A DNA stretch of 64,000 nucleotides, taken from assembly GCA_903928445.1 (NCBI GenBank), contig CAIYRB010000182.1, positions 1-64,000 of the forward strand, written 5' to 3'. Below, one piece after another: positions 1-8,144 of the stretch (position 1 is its first letter; each line of letters begins with the position of its first letter). This stretch comes from an uncultured Pseudomonadota bacterium (GTDB lineage Bacteria; Bdellovibrionota_B; Oligoflexia; Oligoflexales; CAIYRB01). Below the pieces are notes generated by a model that was not told the DNA's origin, made no database searches, and saw only the letters and a list, made by a program, of their open reading frames with translations. The translations under genes and the position numbers were made by a program.

Positions 1-348
1 ACCGAGCTGTAAGGCCTCAGCCATGCACGCACTAGAGGCCTCTGCCGCAGCAGCTCGAGCCACGACCACGACGTCGCCGTCTTTGAGCGCGTCAAGCGTG
101 AGCAGCTCCGGGCGTAGATGCCGGTAAGCCTCCCGCAGCTGCCGTTTGACCCGGTTACGCACGACCGCATTGCCGACCTTGCGCGACGCGACGACACCCA
201 GGCGGCTACCGCTGCCTTCAGGCTGCGCATCAAGGCGCGGCTTGAGAAAGACGACCATCAGCGGACCGACAGCCTTCAAGCCTTGATCGAGCGTGCAGCG
301 GATATCCCGATTGCTGCGCAATCGGACGGATTTAGGAAAGGCGTGCAC
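1..348 (-). CDS. rnpA: Ribonuclease P protein component (3' end beyond window)
   Basis: Protein subunit of RNase P, which with the RNase P RNA removes 5' leaders from tRNA precursors. Read from a GTG at 348; the signature RNRVKRQLRE lies at residues 64-73, preceded by the basic strand around SRKVGNAV and followed by a hydrophobic strand GDVVVVAR. The frame is still open at base 1, so the C-terminus is missing from the window. It follows rpmH by 13 bases in the same direction, the conserved rpmH-rnpA order. The GTG start is inferred from the family N-terminus. Confidence 0.93.
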   Translation of the reverse strand, partial: MHAFPKSVRLRSNRDIRCTLDQGLKAVGPLMVVFLKPRLDAQPEGSGSRLGVVASRKVGNAVVRNRVKRQLREAYRHLRPELLTLDALKDGDVVVVARAAAAEASSACMAEALQLG

Positions 349-361
349 GGAAGCTCGGTTT

Positions 362-511
362 TTATTTGGTATAAGCGGCGCAAGCAATCCGCTTACGGCC
401 TTTGGCCCGGCGGAGTTTCAGCACGTTGCGACCGCCTGGAGTCGCCATGCGAGCGCGGAAGCCATGGGTGCGGAGGCGTTTTTTGTTGCTTGGCTGAAAT
501 GTACGTTTCAT
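362..511 (-). CDS. rpmH: 50S ribosomal protein L34
   Basis: Small basic protein of the large ribosomal subunit, 49 aa. It starts with the family hallmark [12 protein letters not shown] and has the [18 protein letters not shown] core, with a slightly longer tail (IACAAYTK) than usual. An AAAGGGA ribosome-binding site sits 7 bases before the ATG at 511, which decides against the longer frame starting at 559. First gene of the rpmH-rnpA pair, behind a sigma70-like promoter at 550-578. Confidence 0.97.
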   Translation of the reverse strand: MKRTFQPSNKKRLRTHGFRARMATPGGRNVLKLRRAKGRKRIACAAYTK

Positions 512-549
512 CGAAAAATCCCTTTGTACCGGTAGACGAGAGCCGGAGC

Positions 550-578
550 ACCATAACAAAGGGGGCTGGGGAATGCAA
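550..578 (-). promoter_or_regulatory. Sigma70-like promoter for rpmH-rnpA
   Basis: On the minus strand, TTGCAT (573-578), an exact 17-base spacer and TATGGT (550-555) give a good housekeeping promoter. The predicted start near 543 leaves a leader of about 30 bases before the rpmH ATG at 511. Seen by eye; no transcript data. Confidence 0.5.
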
Positions 579-639
579 CGCCAGCTTGGGCAAAGGCAGC
601 TAATTTTCCAGGAGATTATTAATGATATTTTTAAAATAA

Positions 640-668
640 TTTACAATTTTAATAAAATATCATATAAA
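640..668 (+). promoter_or_regulatory. Sigma70-like promoter for the 701-1924 gene
   Basis: TTTACA (640-645), a 17-base spacer and TATAAA (663-668) in a very AT-rich stretch (601-668). The -10 box overlaps the in-frame ATG at 668, so that ATG cannot lie on the transcript. This favours the ATG at 701 as the start of the downstream gene. Confidence 0.55.
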
Positions 669-700
669 TGCCTGTCGTCAACTTCCCGCCCGGTGGTCGC

Positions 701-1924
701 ATGCTTGCTAAAAACCCTGCCCGACGGATCTTGACCTTGATGGCTGGCCTACTTCTAGGCGCCACGTCAGCCACCGCTAAGGCGAGTCTGCGCCTGCTGC
801 CCGTGACCTTGCATGGTTACGCTCGGGGTGAGATTCAGGTGCACGTCGCGTTGCCCTGCGGCGCTCGTTATTTCGGTCTGGTGGTTGCCACGCAAAAAGA
901 CGTGATCAAAGTGGCTGCAGCAGTGCTGCAGGACCCGGTCTCCTGCACGACCATGGCAGAAACGGTGGCCGTGCGCGTCGATTATCTAGCGACCACGGCG
1001 TACCGTACGGTGGCCCCGCTGGGGGTGCACGAGGGACAGCGGTTGCGCTTAGCGCCCTTTGAGCAGCTGCAGCGATCCGCCGAGGGTGGAGTGGCTGCGG
1101 TCTATGCTCCTCGCTGTGGCCAAAAGCTCGGCGTGCTGGTGCACCGGGTCGGCGCGACCAGGATTGAGTTAGGCATGGCGGAGGGAGTGGTAGAGCACCA
1201 AGCTGCTGTGACGTGCTCGTCGACGCCAAAGCTCTATGCCCTGCCGGCGCTGGCCGTGACTGAGCGCACCGAGATCGCGCCGCTGCGCGACATCGAGCCG
1301 GCGTCCAAGCGCAGCTTCTCGCTGCGGCTTGCGACCATCGACCCGACGCAAACAACGCAAATCGCTCCAGCAGGACTATCCATCGCCTACCAGCGCCGCT
1401 GCAATGAAGCGCCCATCGGCATCGTGCTTGGTCCCCTAAGAAGCGACGCTGATCACAGTGGCCTGGTGCAGCTAGGCGTGTTGGTTGCAAGCTACCCGAG
1501 TTTGCACTGTGCTGAGGCGAGCGCAGACTCGACCTGGCAGACCATCCAGGAACCAGCGCTACAGTTGCCGCTTGGTACAAAGGTCACGGCGCTTGGGAGC
1601 TCTGACGCAGCAACAGGGGCCGAGCAAAGCCTAAATCTGCGCGTTCCGAGCAGACTGCGACTGCAAGGCCGAGGCCGCTCTTTGCAGCTGCTCCAGGTCA
1701 ACTACTTCACCGACTGCGCATCGACCTACGCGGTGTATGGTCGCGACCGTCAGGGGGTGCTTGCCGTGGGCGTGCTGGCCGCGACGGTGGAATCTGCGGC
1801 AGTGCAGCCCGAGGGCGGTTCTCGATGCAAAAAGCCGCTGAGCGAGGTATCGTTGCAGCAACCTTTTGTCGTCCCAAGCGTGCAAGCCGGTGAGCTCTAT
1901 CCGATGCGGATGAAGGGCATGTAG
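701..1924 (+). CDS. Secreted protein of unknown function
   Basis: 407 aa, not recognised. Residues 1 to about 26 form a Sec signal peptide (basic LAKNPARR, hydrophobic LTLMAGLLLG, ending ATSATAKA), so the mature protein should be periplasmic or beyond. The rest is rich in beta-forming residues. Short cysteine-containing units recur (LPCGARYFGLV, APRCGQKLGVLV, QRRCNEAPIGIVL, FTDCASTYAVYG). Each pairs a Cys with a G-hydrophobic strand, suggesting three or four copies of one small beta domain. The start at 701 is preferred over 668 because a promoter -10 box covers the latter. It lies 42 bases before alr in the same direction. Confidence 0.7.
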   Translation: MLAKNPARRILTLMAGLLLGATSATAKASLRLLPVTLHGYARGEIQVHVALPCGARYFGLVVATQKDVIKVAAAVLQDPVSCTTMAETVAVRVDYLATTAYRTVAPLGVHEGQRLRLAPFEQLQRSAEGGVAAVYAPRCGQKLGVLVHRVGATRIELGMAEGVVEHQAAVTCSSTPKLYALPALAVTERTEIAPLRDIEPASKRSFSLRLATIDPTQTTQIAPAGLSIAYQRRCNEAPIGIVLGPLRSDADHSGLVQLGVLVASYPSLHCAEASADSTWQTIQEPALQLPLGTKVTALGSSDAATGAEQSLNLRVPSRLRLQGRGRSLQLLQVNYFTDCASTYAVYGRDRQGVLAVGVLAATVESAAVQPEGGSRCKKPLSEVSLQQPFVVPSVQAGELYPMRMKGM

Positions 1925-1966
1925 CACCAGCCGGGCCACCCTCGCATGCAGGAAGAGGTGCTCGTG

Positions 1967-3082
1967 ATGCTCAGCCGACTAGAGATTGATGCGGGGGCGC
2001 TGCGCCACAATTACCGCTTGTTCTGTGGCATCGCCGGGGCGCAGCGAGTCTGCGCCGTGCTCAAGGCGAACGCCTACGGTCATGGTTTGGCCGCGAGCTA
2101 CCAGGCCTTGGCATCCGAGCAGCTGCACTGGCTTGGCGTCAACTACGTCGATGAAGCAAGACAGCTGCGCGATCTTGGCTACGGCGGGCGCTTGCTCGTC
2201 GTTGGGCCGGCGGTCGAGCGCGAGGTGGCTCGGGCGGCTCAGCTAAAAGCGGAGCTGGTGATCGGTAACTTCGTGGTGCTGCAGGCTTGGCTGGCGCTAG
2301 GTCAGCGTGGACCAGTGCATATTAAATTCGACACCGGCATGTCACGGCAGGGGTTCTTACCCCGCGAAGCACCTGCGGTCGTTGCGCTACTGCGCCAGCA
2401 TCAAGCCGCCGTCACCGGTGTCTGCACGCACTTCGCCAACGTCGAAGACGTCACCGACCAGACCTACAGCCTGCATCAGCTCAGCTTGTTTGAGCAGGCA
2501 GCGAAGGCTTTCACTGATGCCGGGATGGCCCCCATGCTCCATGCGGCGTCGAGTGCATCGGCGTTGATCATGGACGCAAGCCGCTTTGATATGGTGCGCA
2601 TCGGCATGTCGCTGTACGGTGTTTGGCCCTCGCCCCTGACGCGCGTGTCTTATCTGCAGCTTCATGCCGGAGTGCTTGACCTGCAGCCAGTGCTGAGCTG
2701 GCGCACCGAAGTCACAACGGTCAAGCCTGTGATCAGCGGCGAATACATCGGCTACGGTTGTACCTACCGCGCCATCCGCGATATGCGCATCGCCGTCCTA
2801 CCGGTCGGGTATTATGAGGGCTTTCCGCGTATTGCCGGCGAGGCAGCGAGTTTTGTATTGATCCGTGGCGAGCGCTGCCCCGTGGTGGGGCGGATCTGTA
2901 TGAATATGATGATGGTCGATACCACTCACCTAGCTGCCGTTGAGGTGGGGGACCAGGTGACGTTGATCGGTAAGGATGGTAAGGACGTGATCGCGGCGCA
3001 TGACTTGGCGGGGTGGGCTAGGTCCATTCCCTACGAGCTTTTGTCGCGGCTGCATCAGGATATGCCCAGGACGCTCGTCTAA
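1967..3082 (+). CDS. alr: Alanine racemase
   Basis: PLP enzyme that converts L-alanine to D-alanine for peptidoglycan, 371 aa. The PLP lysine is K33 in VLKANAYGHG. The second catalytic base is Y263 in the YGCTY motif. K120 of KFDTGMSR matches the lysine that is carbamylated in known racemases, with R128 beside it. The start at 1967 is chosen over 1946 because GGAAGAGG (1951-1958) sits at ribosome-binding distance and the family N-terminus (RLEIDAGALRHN) begins right after. hslO follows by 25 bases. Confidence 0.96.
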   Translation: MLSRLEIDAGALRHNYRLFCGIAGAQRVCAVLKANAYGHGLAASYQALASEQLHWLGVNYVDEARQLRDLGYGGRLLVVGPAVEREVARAAQLKAELVIGNFVVLQAWLALGQRGPVHIKFDTGMSRQGFLPREAPAVVALLRQHQAAVTGVCTHFANVEDVTDQTYSLHQLSLFEQAAKAFTDAGMAPMLHAASSASALIMDASRFDMVRIGMSLYGVWPSPLTRVSYLQLHAGVLDLQPVLSWRTEVTTVKPVISGEYIGYGCTYRAIRDMRIAVLPVGYYEGFPRIAGEAASFVLIRGERCPVVGRICMNMMMVDTTHLAAVEVGDQVTLIGKDGKDVIAAHDLAGWARSIPYELLSRLHQDMPRTLV

Positions 3083-3107
3083 ACGAGCGCTAGTTAAGGA
3101 GACGTCG

Positions 3108-3998
3108 ATGGACGTATTGGCCCATTACCATATGTTTGATTACCGTGCGCGCTGCGCCGTGGCAGTCACCACCGAGATCGTCCGGGCCTTACAGCAGCGC
3201 CATGGTCTCGATCCTCTGACCACCATCGCTCTGGGGCGGGCGGTTAGCTGCGCGGCCCTTTTGGCCTCGTCGTTGAAGAACGGCAAGGAATATGTGCACC
3301 TGTCATTTGCCGGTGATGGTCCACTGGCCAAGGTGGTTGCCGAGTGCAATGGTGATGGTCATTGTCGCGGCTATACCGTCCCGGTGCAGTTGCTCTCGGT
3401 GCTCAATCTCGACGAGGGTGATGTCTTGCCCGAAAGCGTTGGGGCGGCGATGGGCGCATCGGGCTTTGTCACGGTGACCCGCGGCTTAGCTGGCGAGAGT
3501 CAAAGCACGTACAACGCGGTATGTGACTTTGCGAATGGTGAAATCGCTGCGGACTTTGCGCGCTATCTGACCGAGTCCGAGCAGATACCTTCGGCCATTG
3601 CTGCTGGCGTTAAGCTTGCGAGTGACGGCTCGGTGCTGGCTTCTGGTGGGATGCTGGTGCAAAAGCTGGGCGGGACGGTGCTTGAAGAGCAAGAGCTGAT
3701 CGATGTTGAGCAGCGGATGGCACTTGAGCTGAACTTGTCTGACCGACTTGTGGCGGGAGAGACGACTGAGGATTTGGTGCGGCTTATTCAGGGTGCAGGC
3801 GGTGGCTACGGGTTGCTGATGCAGCGGCCGCTGATCTTTCGTTGCACCTGCTCGCGGGAGAAGATGATGCAGGCGCTGGTTGCTTTTAGCGAGGAGCAGC
3901 TCAAGGAGATCCGTGACGAGACGGGTAAACTTGAGGTGCGGTGTCAGTATTGTGCGGAGGCGAGGCAGTTTCGGTTGGAGGAGCTGCTTAGGCACTAG
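3108..3998 (+). CDS. hslO: Redox-regulated chaperone Hsp33
   Basis: Cytosolic holdase chaperone switched on by oxidative unfolding, 296 aa, the usual length. The C-terminal zinc switch is intact: C246-x-C248 (FRCTCSR) and C279-x2-C282 (RCQYCAE). The N-terminal domain carries typical ALGRA and SFAGDGPLAK segments. The start at 3108 follows GGAG about 8 bases upstream; the longer frame from 3000 would run inside alr. It probably shares a transcript with alr. Confidence 0.95.
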   Translation: MDVLAHYHMFDYRARCAVAVTTEIVRALQQRHGLDPLTTIALGRAVSCAALLASSLKNGKEYVHLSFAGDGPLAKVVAECNGDGHCRGYTVPVQLLSVLNLDEGDVLPESVGAAMGASGFVTVTRGLAGESQSTYNAVCDFANGEIAADFARYLTESEQIPSAIAAGVKLASDGSVLASGGMLVQKLGGTVLEEQELIDVEQRMALELNLSDRLVAGETTEDLVRLIQGAGGGYGLLMQRPLIFRCTCSREKMMQALVAFSEEQLKEIRDETGKLEVRCQYCAEARQFRLEELLRH

Positions 3999-4108
3999 GA
4001 TCTATCGCAGGCGATACCTTCTTGAACCAGCGTTTGGTAGGGTGCATTGAAGGTGGTTTCGTACAGCCTCAATGACCCGGTGGGGTTGCGCCGCATTTTG
4101 GTGCCGAC

Positions 4109-4225
4109 TTTACCGTTCGGGAAGATATTGCTTTGACCGTTGACCGGAGTTGAGTTACTTTCCTGAGCGGGAAAATTCCACGATGGAGTTCACAATGGCT
4201 GAAGATAGTTTCCCGTACGGGAAAA
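4109..4225 (+). promoter_or_regulatory. Three palindromic operators, probable HipB sites
   Basis: Three copies of a palindrome with consensus TTTMCYGNNCGGGAARA lie at 4109-4125, 4159-4175 and 4209-4225. Each is spaced exactly 50 bases from the next. The last, TTTCCCGTACGGGAAAA, is a perfect palindrome and lies inside hipB at codons 5-11. Known hipBA operons are autorepressed through several short palindromes bound by HipB. Binding here is inferred. Confidence 0.7.
4133..4161 (+). promoter_or_regulatory. Probable hipBA promoter
   Basis: TTGACC (4133-4138), a 17-base spacer and TACTTT (4156-4161). The -10 overlaps the left edge of the middle operator (4159-4175), so a repressor there would block RNA polymerase. 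The -35 is strong and the -10 moderate. Confidence 0.45.
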
Positions 4226-4437
4226 TTAGGACTGCGGGTGAACTTGGCCGCCTTATTCGTAAAAAGCGTCTTGAAGACGGCCTGTTACAGGATACGGTCG
4301 CGGGATTGGCCCAGGTTGGCGTGCGTTTCTTGTCAGAGCTCGAGAATGGCAAGGAGACTGCGGCACTGGGCAAATCCCTCCAGGTCCTGAGCCGTCTCGG
4401 TCTCGAAGTCAGGATTGTGCCGCGAGGTGCGCCGTGA
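4195..4437 (+). CDS. hipB: HipB-like antitoxin, XRE-family repressor
   Basis: 80 aa with one helix-turn-helix: IRTAGELGRLIRKKRLEDGLLQ leads into a recognition region (VRFLSELENGKE) typical of XRE/HipB proteins. It should bind the HipA kinase and the upstream palindromes. GGAG at 4185 sits 6 bases before ATG 4195, which favours this start over 4183 and 4150. Its stop overlaps the hipA GTG (GTGA). The third operator overlaps its first codons. The C-terminus (EVRIVPRGAP) is short, as in many HipB proteins. Confidence 0.88.
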   Translation: MAEDSFPYGKIRTAGELGRLIRKKRLEDGLLQDTVAGLAQVGVRFLSELENGKETAALGKSLQVLSRLGLEVRIVPRGAP

Positions 4438-5705
4438 CAGGCACTGACTTGGTCGTGATGTGCAACCGCAGGACGGTGGGCACCATCTCGTCGGTTGGGG
4501 AGAGATTGAGTTTCATTTACGAGCCTACTTGGCTTGCCGATGCCGAAGCGTTTGCGATTTCCTTGTCCTTACCGCTGGCGTCACGCCGCTACGAGCCGGA
4601 CGAGGCACATTCGTTCTTCGCTAACCTTTTGCCTGAAGGGCAGGTACGCATCGCCATAGCCCAGCGATTGAAGCTCACCGAGGCCAACGACCACGCGATG
4701 CTGCGTGCGCTCGGTGGTGACTGCGCCGGAGCTCTGAGTATCTTGCCTAGGTCCAACGGTGAGTCTGCGTCGACTCCAATCAGCGACGATTATCGACCTT
4801 TGCCGCTTGCATTGATCGGCCGCGTGCCGGACGCCAATTCCATTTATGCCGAGGTGGTCGGTGAGGGCCAAACTCGCTTGTCCCTTGCAGGAGCGCAGGA
4901 CAAATTGCCTGTGTATGTCGACCACCAGGGTGCGCTTTTCGTGCCCATGGGCGAAGCGGCTAGCAACGCGATTTTAAAGTTTCCTTCAGCGCGATTCAAA
5001 TCGTTGCCTGAGAACGAGGTTCTGATGAGTCGACTTGCAGCTAAACTTGGGTTACCGAGCTGCGCGCTGACCTTGGTCCATGGCGGTGGTCGCCATCGAT
5101 GCGCTTTGATAAAGCGCTATGACCGCTTTGAGGCCGAGGATGGGCGAACGATGCGGCTTCATCAGGAAGATTTTTGCCAAGCTCTCAAGGTATCACCGGC
5201 AAAAAAATACGAACAAGATGGTGGTCCAAGGTTTGCCGAAGTGTTTGCCATCGTGCAGAACCACAGCACTCGTGCCGCCCGTGATGCTTTGGCGTTGCTG
5301 CGTTGGACCTTATTCAATATCCTGGCCGGCAATGCTGACGGCCACGCCAAGAATCTTTCGCTCTTGCTTTGTCCCGGCAGTGGGATTGAGCTGGCGCCTT
5401 TCTACGATCTGGTGTGCACTCGGGCTTACGAGCCCCGCATCAGTCGTATGGGCGCGATGCGTATTGGTAGCAGTTTTGATCCAGGCCAAATTGATGCCCA
5501 GGATTGGCGAGATTTTGCTCAGTCCATTGGCATGAGCGAGCGGCTGGTCATCAGTGAGCTCAGGACGCTGGCCAATGCGATCAGCAGTGCTTTTGCGCAG
5601 GTGGAAGCCGAGTTTACCATGGAATATGGCAAGACTCCGGTGGCGGCGATCATCGGCAGGGTGATCAAAGATCAGGTGCGACGGACGCTGGCGCTGCTAG
5701 CCTGA
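4434..5705 (+). CDS. hipA: HipA-like serine/threonine kinase toxin
   Basis: 423 aa, full length for HipA, a kinase that in E. coli phosphorylates GltX and induces dormancy. Visible parts are the N-terminal subdomain with LLPEGQ (65-70), the glycine loop SLAGAQDK (150-157), the ATP lysine K182 in ILKFP, the catalytic loop NADGHAKN (300-307, D302) and the metal motif YDLVCT (D325). The GTG start overlaps hipB by four bases, implying coupled translation. All catalytic residues are present, so it looks active; its substrate here is unknown. Confidence 0.92.
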   Translation: MTGTDLVVMCNRRTVGTISSVGERLSFIYEPTWLADAEAFAISLSLPLASRRYEPDEAHSFFANLLPEGQVRIAIAQRLKLTEANDHAMLRALGGDCAGALSILPRSNGESASTPISDDYRPLPLALIGRVPDANSIYAEVVGEGQTRLSLAGAQDKLPVYVDHQGALFVPMGEAASNAILKFPSARFKSLPENEVLMSRLAAKLGLPSCALTLVHGGGRHRCALIKRYDRFEAEDGRTMRLHQEDFCQALKVSPAKKYEQDGGPRFAEVFAIVQNHSTRAARDALALLRWTLFNILAGNADGHAKNLSLLLCPGSGIELAPFYDLVCTRAYEPRISRMGAMRIGSSFDPGQIDAQDWRDFAQSIGMSERLVISELRTLANAISSAFAQVEAEFTMEYGKTPVAAIIGRVIKDQVRRTLALLA

Positions 5706-5803
5706 TGGGCGCCAAGTGCATGGCGATGATTCACGCAGGCACAGCGTCGTGAGTTTCAGCATTAGTTTCATGTATCTAGCGTCATGACCCTAACCGCCAT
5801 GGT

Positions 5804-6040
5804 CTAGCCGGCACCGAAGAGTCGAGTCAGGGCCTTACGCCATGGCATCGCGCGCGTTTGGCCAAATTGCTGCTCCAGATCATCAGTCGATAGCAGCCAT
5901 TTCTCAGCCTTCGGGTCAGTATCGCGCCCCAGTGTTTCTAGCGAACTGGCGTCGGCTGCGGTGACGCGCTGCTTCGATTTGATTTCCATATAGAGAGCTA
6001 TGCTGAAGCTCGTCGCGACGGACCCGAAAAAGCTCACCAT
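5804..6040 (-). pseudogene. Probable C-terminal remnant of a DUF4143-type ATPase
   Basis: A 78-codon open frame without a ribosome-binding site. The segment MEIKSKQRVTAADASSLETL, followed later by MPWRKALTRLFG, resembles the C-terminal nuclease-like end of AAA/DUF4143 ATPases, where an E-[IV]-K-x(4)-V core is followed by a short strand and a closing PW.. helix. No ATPase part is seen upstream. The stretch 5706-6146 otherwise holds only this frame and two GC palindromes (GGGGTTTACCCC at 6100-6111, CCCCTAGGGG at 6109-6118) behind the next gene. A small functional protein is possible. Confidence 0.45.
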
Positions 6041-6146
6041 GGAGCTCGATCCGAACTGGGATATTAGGAAAGAAAACCTGCTGCTCCGGGCTTAGAGACG
6101 GGGTTTACCCCCTAGGGGCGGTGTACCACGCGGGGACATCACGCCC

Positions 6147-6710
6147 TTAAAACGCCACCGTCACCTTGAGTCCAGGCGCACGCCCTACACCCGCCCCACG
6201 TTCTGCGACCAGCAACACCGGCTTAACCTCATACGACACCCTCCCGAGTGTCTTCGACGTTGTCACCCCATTGTAAACGTTGATCGCGCGGTAAAAATGC
6301 TCCGTGGCAATCCCTTCAAAGTAAACACCCCCCGACACCGCGCCGATGAGGCCGCCATAGTAAACCGTATTGGACAGGCCCTTTGGTAAATGCCACCAGC
6401 CATAGTCGGCAATAAGAAACGAGACCGATCCGGCCAACCCACACCAAAGGACGAGTTGTCCAGTATTGTGATTGGACAGGTACTGATGAAATTCATCGGC
6501 TGCTTGCGGATTGCTATCAAAGGCCGAGGCCGCCGTGCTAAAGGTGCTACCCCAGCGTTCTCGAACATAGGGCTTTTGATCGACATGAAGGGACATGCCG
6601 TCGTCGGGATCGAAGTCAAGATACGCCTTAGGCGCCTCTGCTAGGGCCTGGTGGCCAAAGGGGCAGGAGAGCAAACATAGGCCGTATGCTAGGAGACGTG
6701 ACCGAAGCAT
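6147..6710 (-). CDS. Secreted or envelope protein of unknown function
   Basis: 187 aa, not recognised. The N-terminus is a signal sequence (MLRSRLLAYGLCLLSC then QALAEA), cleaved after ALA or possibly lipidated at C16. Two glycine-rich hydrophobic segments (around residues 83-105 and 115-137) and an aromatic, alternating C-terminal half fit an outer-membrane or membrane-associated protein. AGGAG lies 7 bases before ATG 6710, and a sigma70-like promoter precedes it. It follows the ATPase gene at 6777 in the same direction with 66 bases between. Confidence 0.65.
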   Translation of the reverse strand: MLRSRLLAYGLCLLSCPFGHQALAEAPKAYLDFDPDDGMSLHVDQKPYVRERWGSTFSTAASAFDSNPQAADEFHQYLSNHNTGQLVLWCGLAGSVSFLIADYGWWHLPKGLSNTVYYGGLIGAVSGGVYFEGIATEHFYRAINVYNGVTTSKTLGRVSYEVKPVLLVAERGAGVGRAPGLKVTVAF

Positions 6711-6727
6711 AAATAAACTCCTGAAGT

Positions 6728-6756
6728 ATTCTTCCTGCCGTAAGTGTACTGGTCAA
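6728..6756 (-). promoter_or_regulatory. Sigma70-like promoter for the 6147-6710 gene
   Basis: Minus-strand TTGACC (6751-6756), 17-base spacer, AAGAAT (6728-6733). The start near 6721 would leave a very short leader of about 10 bases holding the AGGAG site. Confidence 0.4.
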
Positions 6757-6776
6757 ACCGATGCCGCAATGTTGCA

Positions 6777-8057
6777 TCATCCATCAATCGCTTCGAGAAA
6801 TCGATGCGGATTGAGGTGCACGATCCCGGCTTGCGGGGTCAGCACCGGGTCCATCGACACGACCATCTTCTCACCTTTGTGATGACCGATTTTGTCGAAG
6901 TTGCTGAACTCGCGTTCAAAGGTGGTGCTTAGCCGGTCGCCGACCTGCCAGGCCACCTGCACATAGAGGACGCGGCCATCACGTTTGGCAAGAAAATCGA
7001 TTTCAAATTGCTTGCCCTTGGCTTGGCCAGAATAGGTCCATACGTCGTAGCCAGCAGCGGCTAGACCATTGAAGATTGCATTTTCGAGCAGGAGCCCCTT
7101 GTCCAATTTGTGGCTTAGGGTAAAGGCGTGATCGCCAAGGTAGACTTTTCGTTCGCCGCGGTGCAGTTCGTCCTTGGCGCGTTCTGAATAAATCGGCGCG
7201 AATTTGGCCCAATAGATATGCTCGATCCATTGCAGGTGCTCAGTCACCTTGGCGTGATCGTTTGATCCTAACTGACGCAATACCGATTTGACGGAAAGTT
7301 TGCAGCTAAAGGTGCGCCGCATGAAATTGATTAGCTTGTCGGTGAGTTCTGGATCAGCGCCGTAGCGGTCAATGAGGTCCTTTTTGACGGTTGAATCGAT
7401 GATATTTCGAATCAAATTGCCGCGTGCGAGGGCGGTAGGCGCCATCACGATCTCGGGCATCCCGCCGGTTAAAAGATAGTCGCTGAATGCTTCCAGCGTG
7501 CGAGCACAACTTCTTGCCAGGCAAAACTCGGCAAAACTGAACCCCCGGACGATGAGCGAGTAGTAGCGCCCACGCAGTTCGGTCGGCATGTCTCCCAGCA
7601 GTAGTTGGGAGTTGGAGCCACTGACGATGATCTTGTACCTCTTGCGTGCGTCTTCCTTGAGGCTGGCGATGATCTTCTGCCAGCCTTTCACCTCGGTGAT
7701 TTCGTCAACGACGATATACTTAAAGCCCGTTGCTATGGGCGCTGATATCTCCTTGTCCCAGCTTGCGACCGCGGCCTTAAATTCCTTGGGCTCCTTCAAT
7801 GGCTCGAAATCGTCGATAAACATGTTCATATAAAGAATATTGCGGTGGTCAACACCTTGCTCGCGGAGCGCGGCTATGAATTGCTGGAGCACGACGCTTT
7901 TGCCTGTGCGTCGTTGTCCGGCGACGATAATGATCGAGTCGGTGTGACAGTAGGCATCAAGGGTCGCCAAGTACGAGGACCTGGGGATGCCAGCCGGAAC
8001 AACGAGCTGGCCCGTCCAGTTGTTGTAGGGGTCGAGAAAGTCCAGATGATTCGTCAT
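6777..8057 (-). CDS. AAA-family ATPase with DUF4143-like C-terminus
   Basis: 426 aa. The AAA_14-type ATPase domain comes first, with Walker A GQRRTGKS (47-54), Walker B in YIVVDEIT and a sensor-like IVSGSNSQLL. A DUF4143-type domain follows (GRYYSLIVRGFSFAEFC, YLLTGGMPEIV). It ends in a nuclease-like core, FEIDFLAKRDGRVLYVQVAW, where the usual ExK is replaced by QVA. Such proteins are common in accessory regions and their function is mostly unknown. A strong promoter lies 44 bases upstream. No clear ribosome-binding site is seen. Confidence 0.85.
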   Translation of the reverse strand: MTNHLDFLDPYNNWTGQLVVPAGIPRSSYLATLDAYCHTDSIIIVAGQRRTGKSVVLQQFIAALREQGVDHRNILYMNMFIDDFEPLKEPKEFKAAVASWDKEISAPIATGFKYIVVDEITEVKGWQKIIASLKEDARKRYKIIVSGSNSQLLLGDMPTELRGRYYSLIVRGFSFAEFCLARSCARTLEAFSDYLLTGGMPEIVMAPTALARGNLIRNIIDSTVKKDLIDRYGADPELTDKLINFMRRTFSCKLSVKSVLRQLGSNDHAKVTEHLQWIEHIYWAKFAPIYSERAKDELHRGERKVYLGDHAFTLSHKLDKGLLLENAIFNGLAAAGYDVWTYSGQAKGKQFEIDFLAKRDGRVLYVQVAWQVGDRLSTTFEREFSNFDKIGHHKGEKMVVSMDPVLTPQAGIVHLNPHRFLEAIDG

Positions 8058-8100
8058 ATAGGTCGCTTATGGCGATGATTTTATCAACTTAGTGTAGTCG

Positions 8101-8129
8101 ATTATGACGTAAAGTGTGCCATTTGTCAA
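8101..8129 (-). promoter_or_regulatory. Strong sigma70 promoter for the AAA ATPase
   Basis: On the minus strand a perfect -35 TTGACA (8124-8129), exact 17-base spacer and CATAAT (8101-8106, five of six consensus). Predicted start near 8094, leader about 37 bases. Confidence 0.65.
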
Positions 8130-8144
8130 TATCATGCGGCGATG

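Noticed and set aside
118-603. Open frame of 161 codons on the plus strand
   Set aside because: It runs antisense to rnpA and rpmH, both of which show clear family signatures.
512-700. AT-rich stretch next to rpmH as a replication origin
   Set aside because: The rpmH region often lies near oriC, but I found no DnaA boxes; the AT-richness is explained by a promoter.
906-1580. 224-codon minus-strand frame opposite the secreted protein at 701-1924
   Set aside because: Arg/Pro/Ala/Ser-rich translation typical of an antisense shadow in GC-rich DNA; the plus frame has a signal peptide and regular strands.
4968-4995. TAAAGTTT inside hipA as a sigma28 promoter
   Set aside because: The -35 half is perfect, but the base pairs 11 downstream read ATTCAAAT, far from GCCGATAA, and it lies within a coding region.
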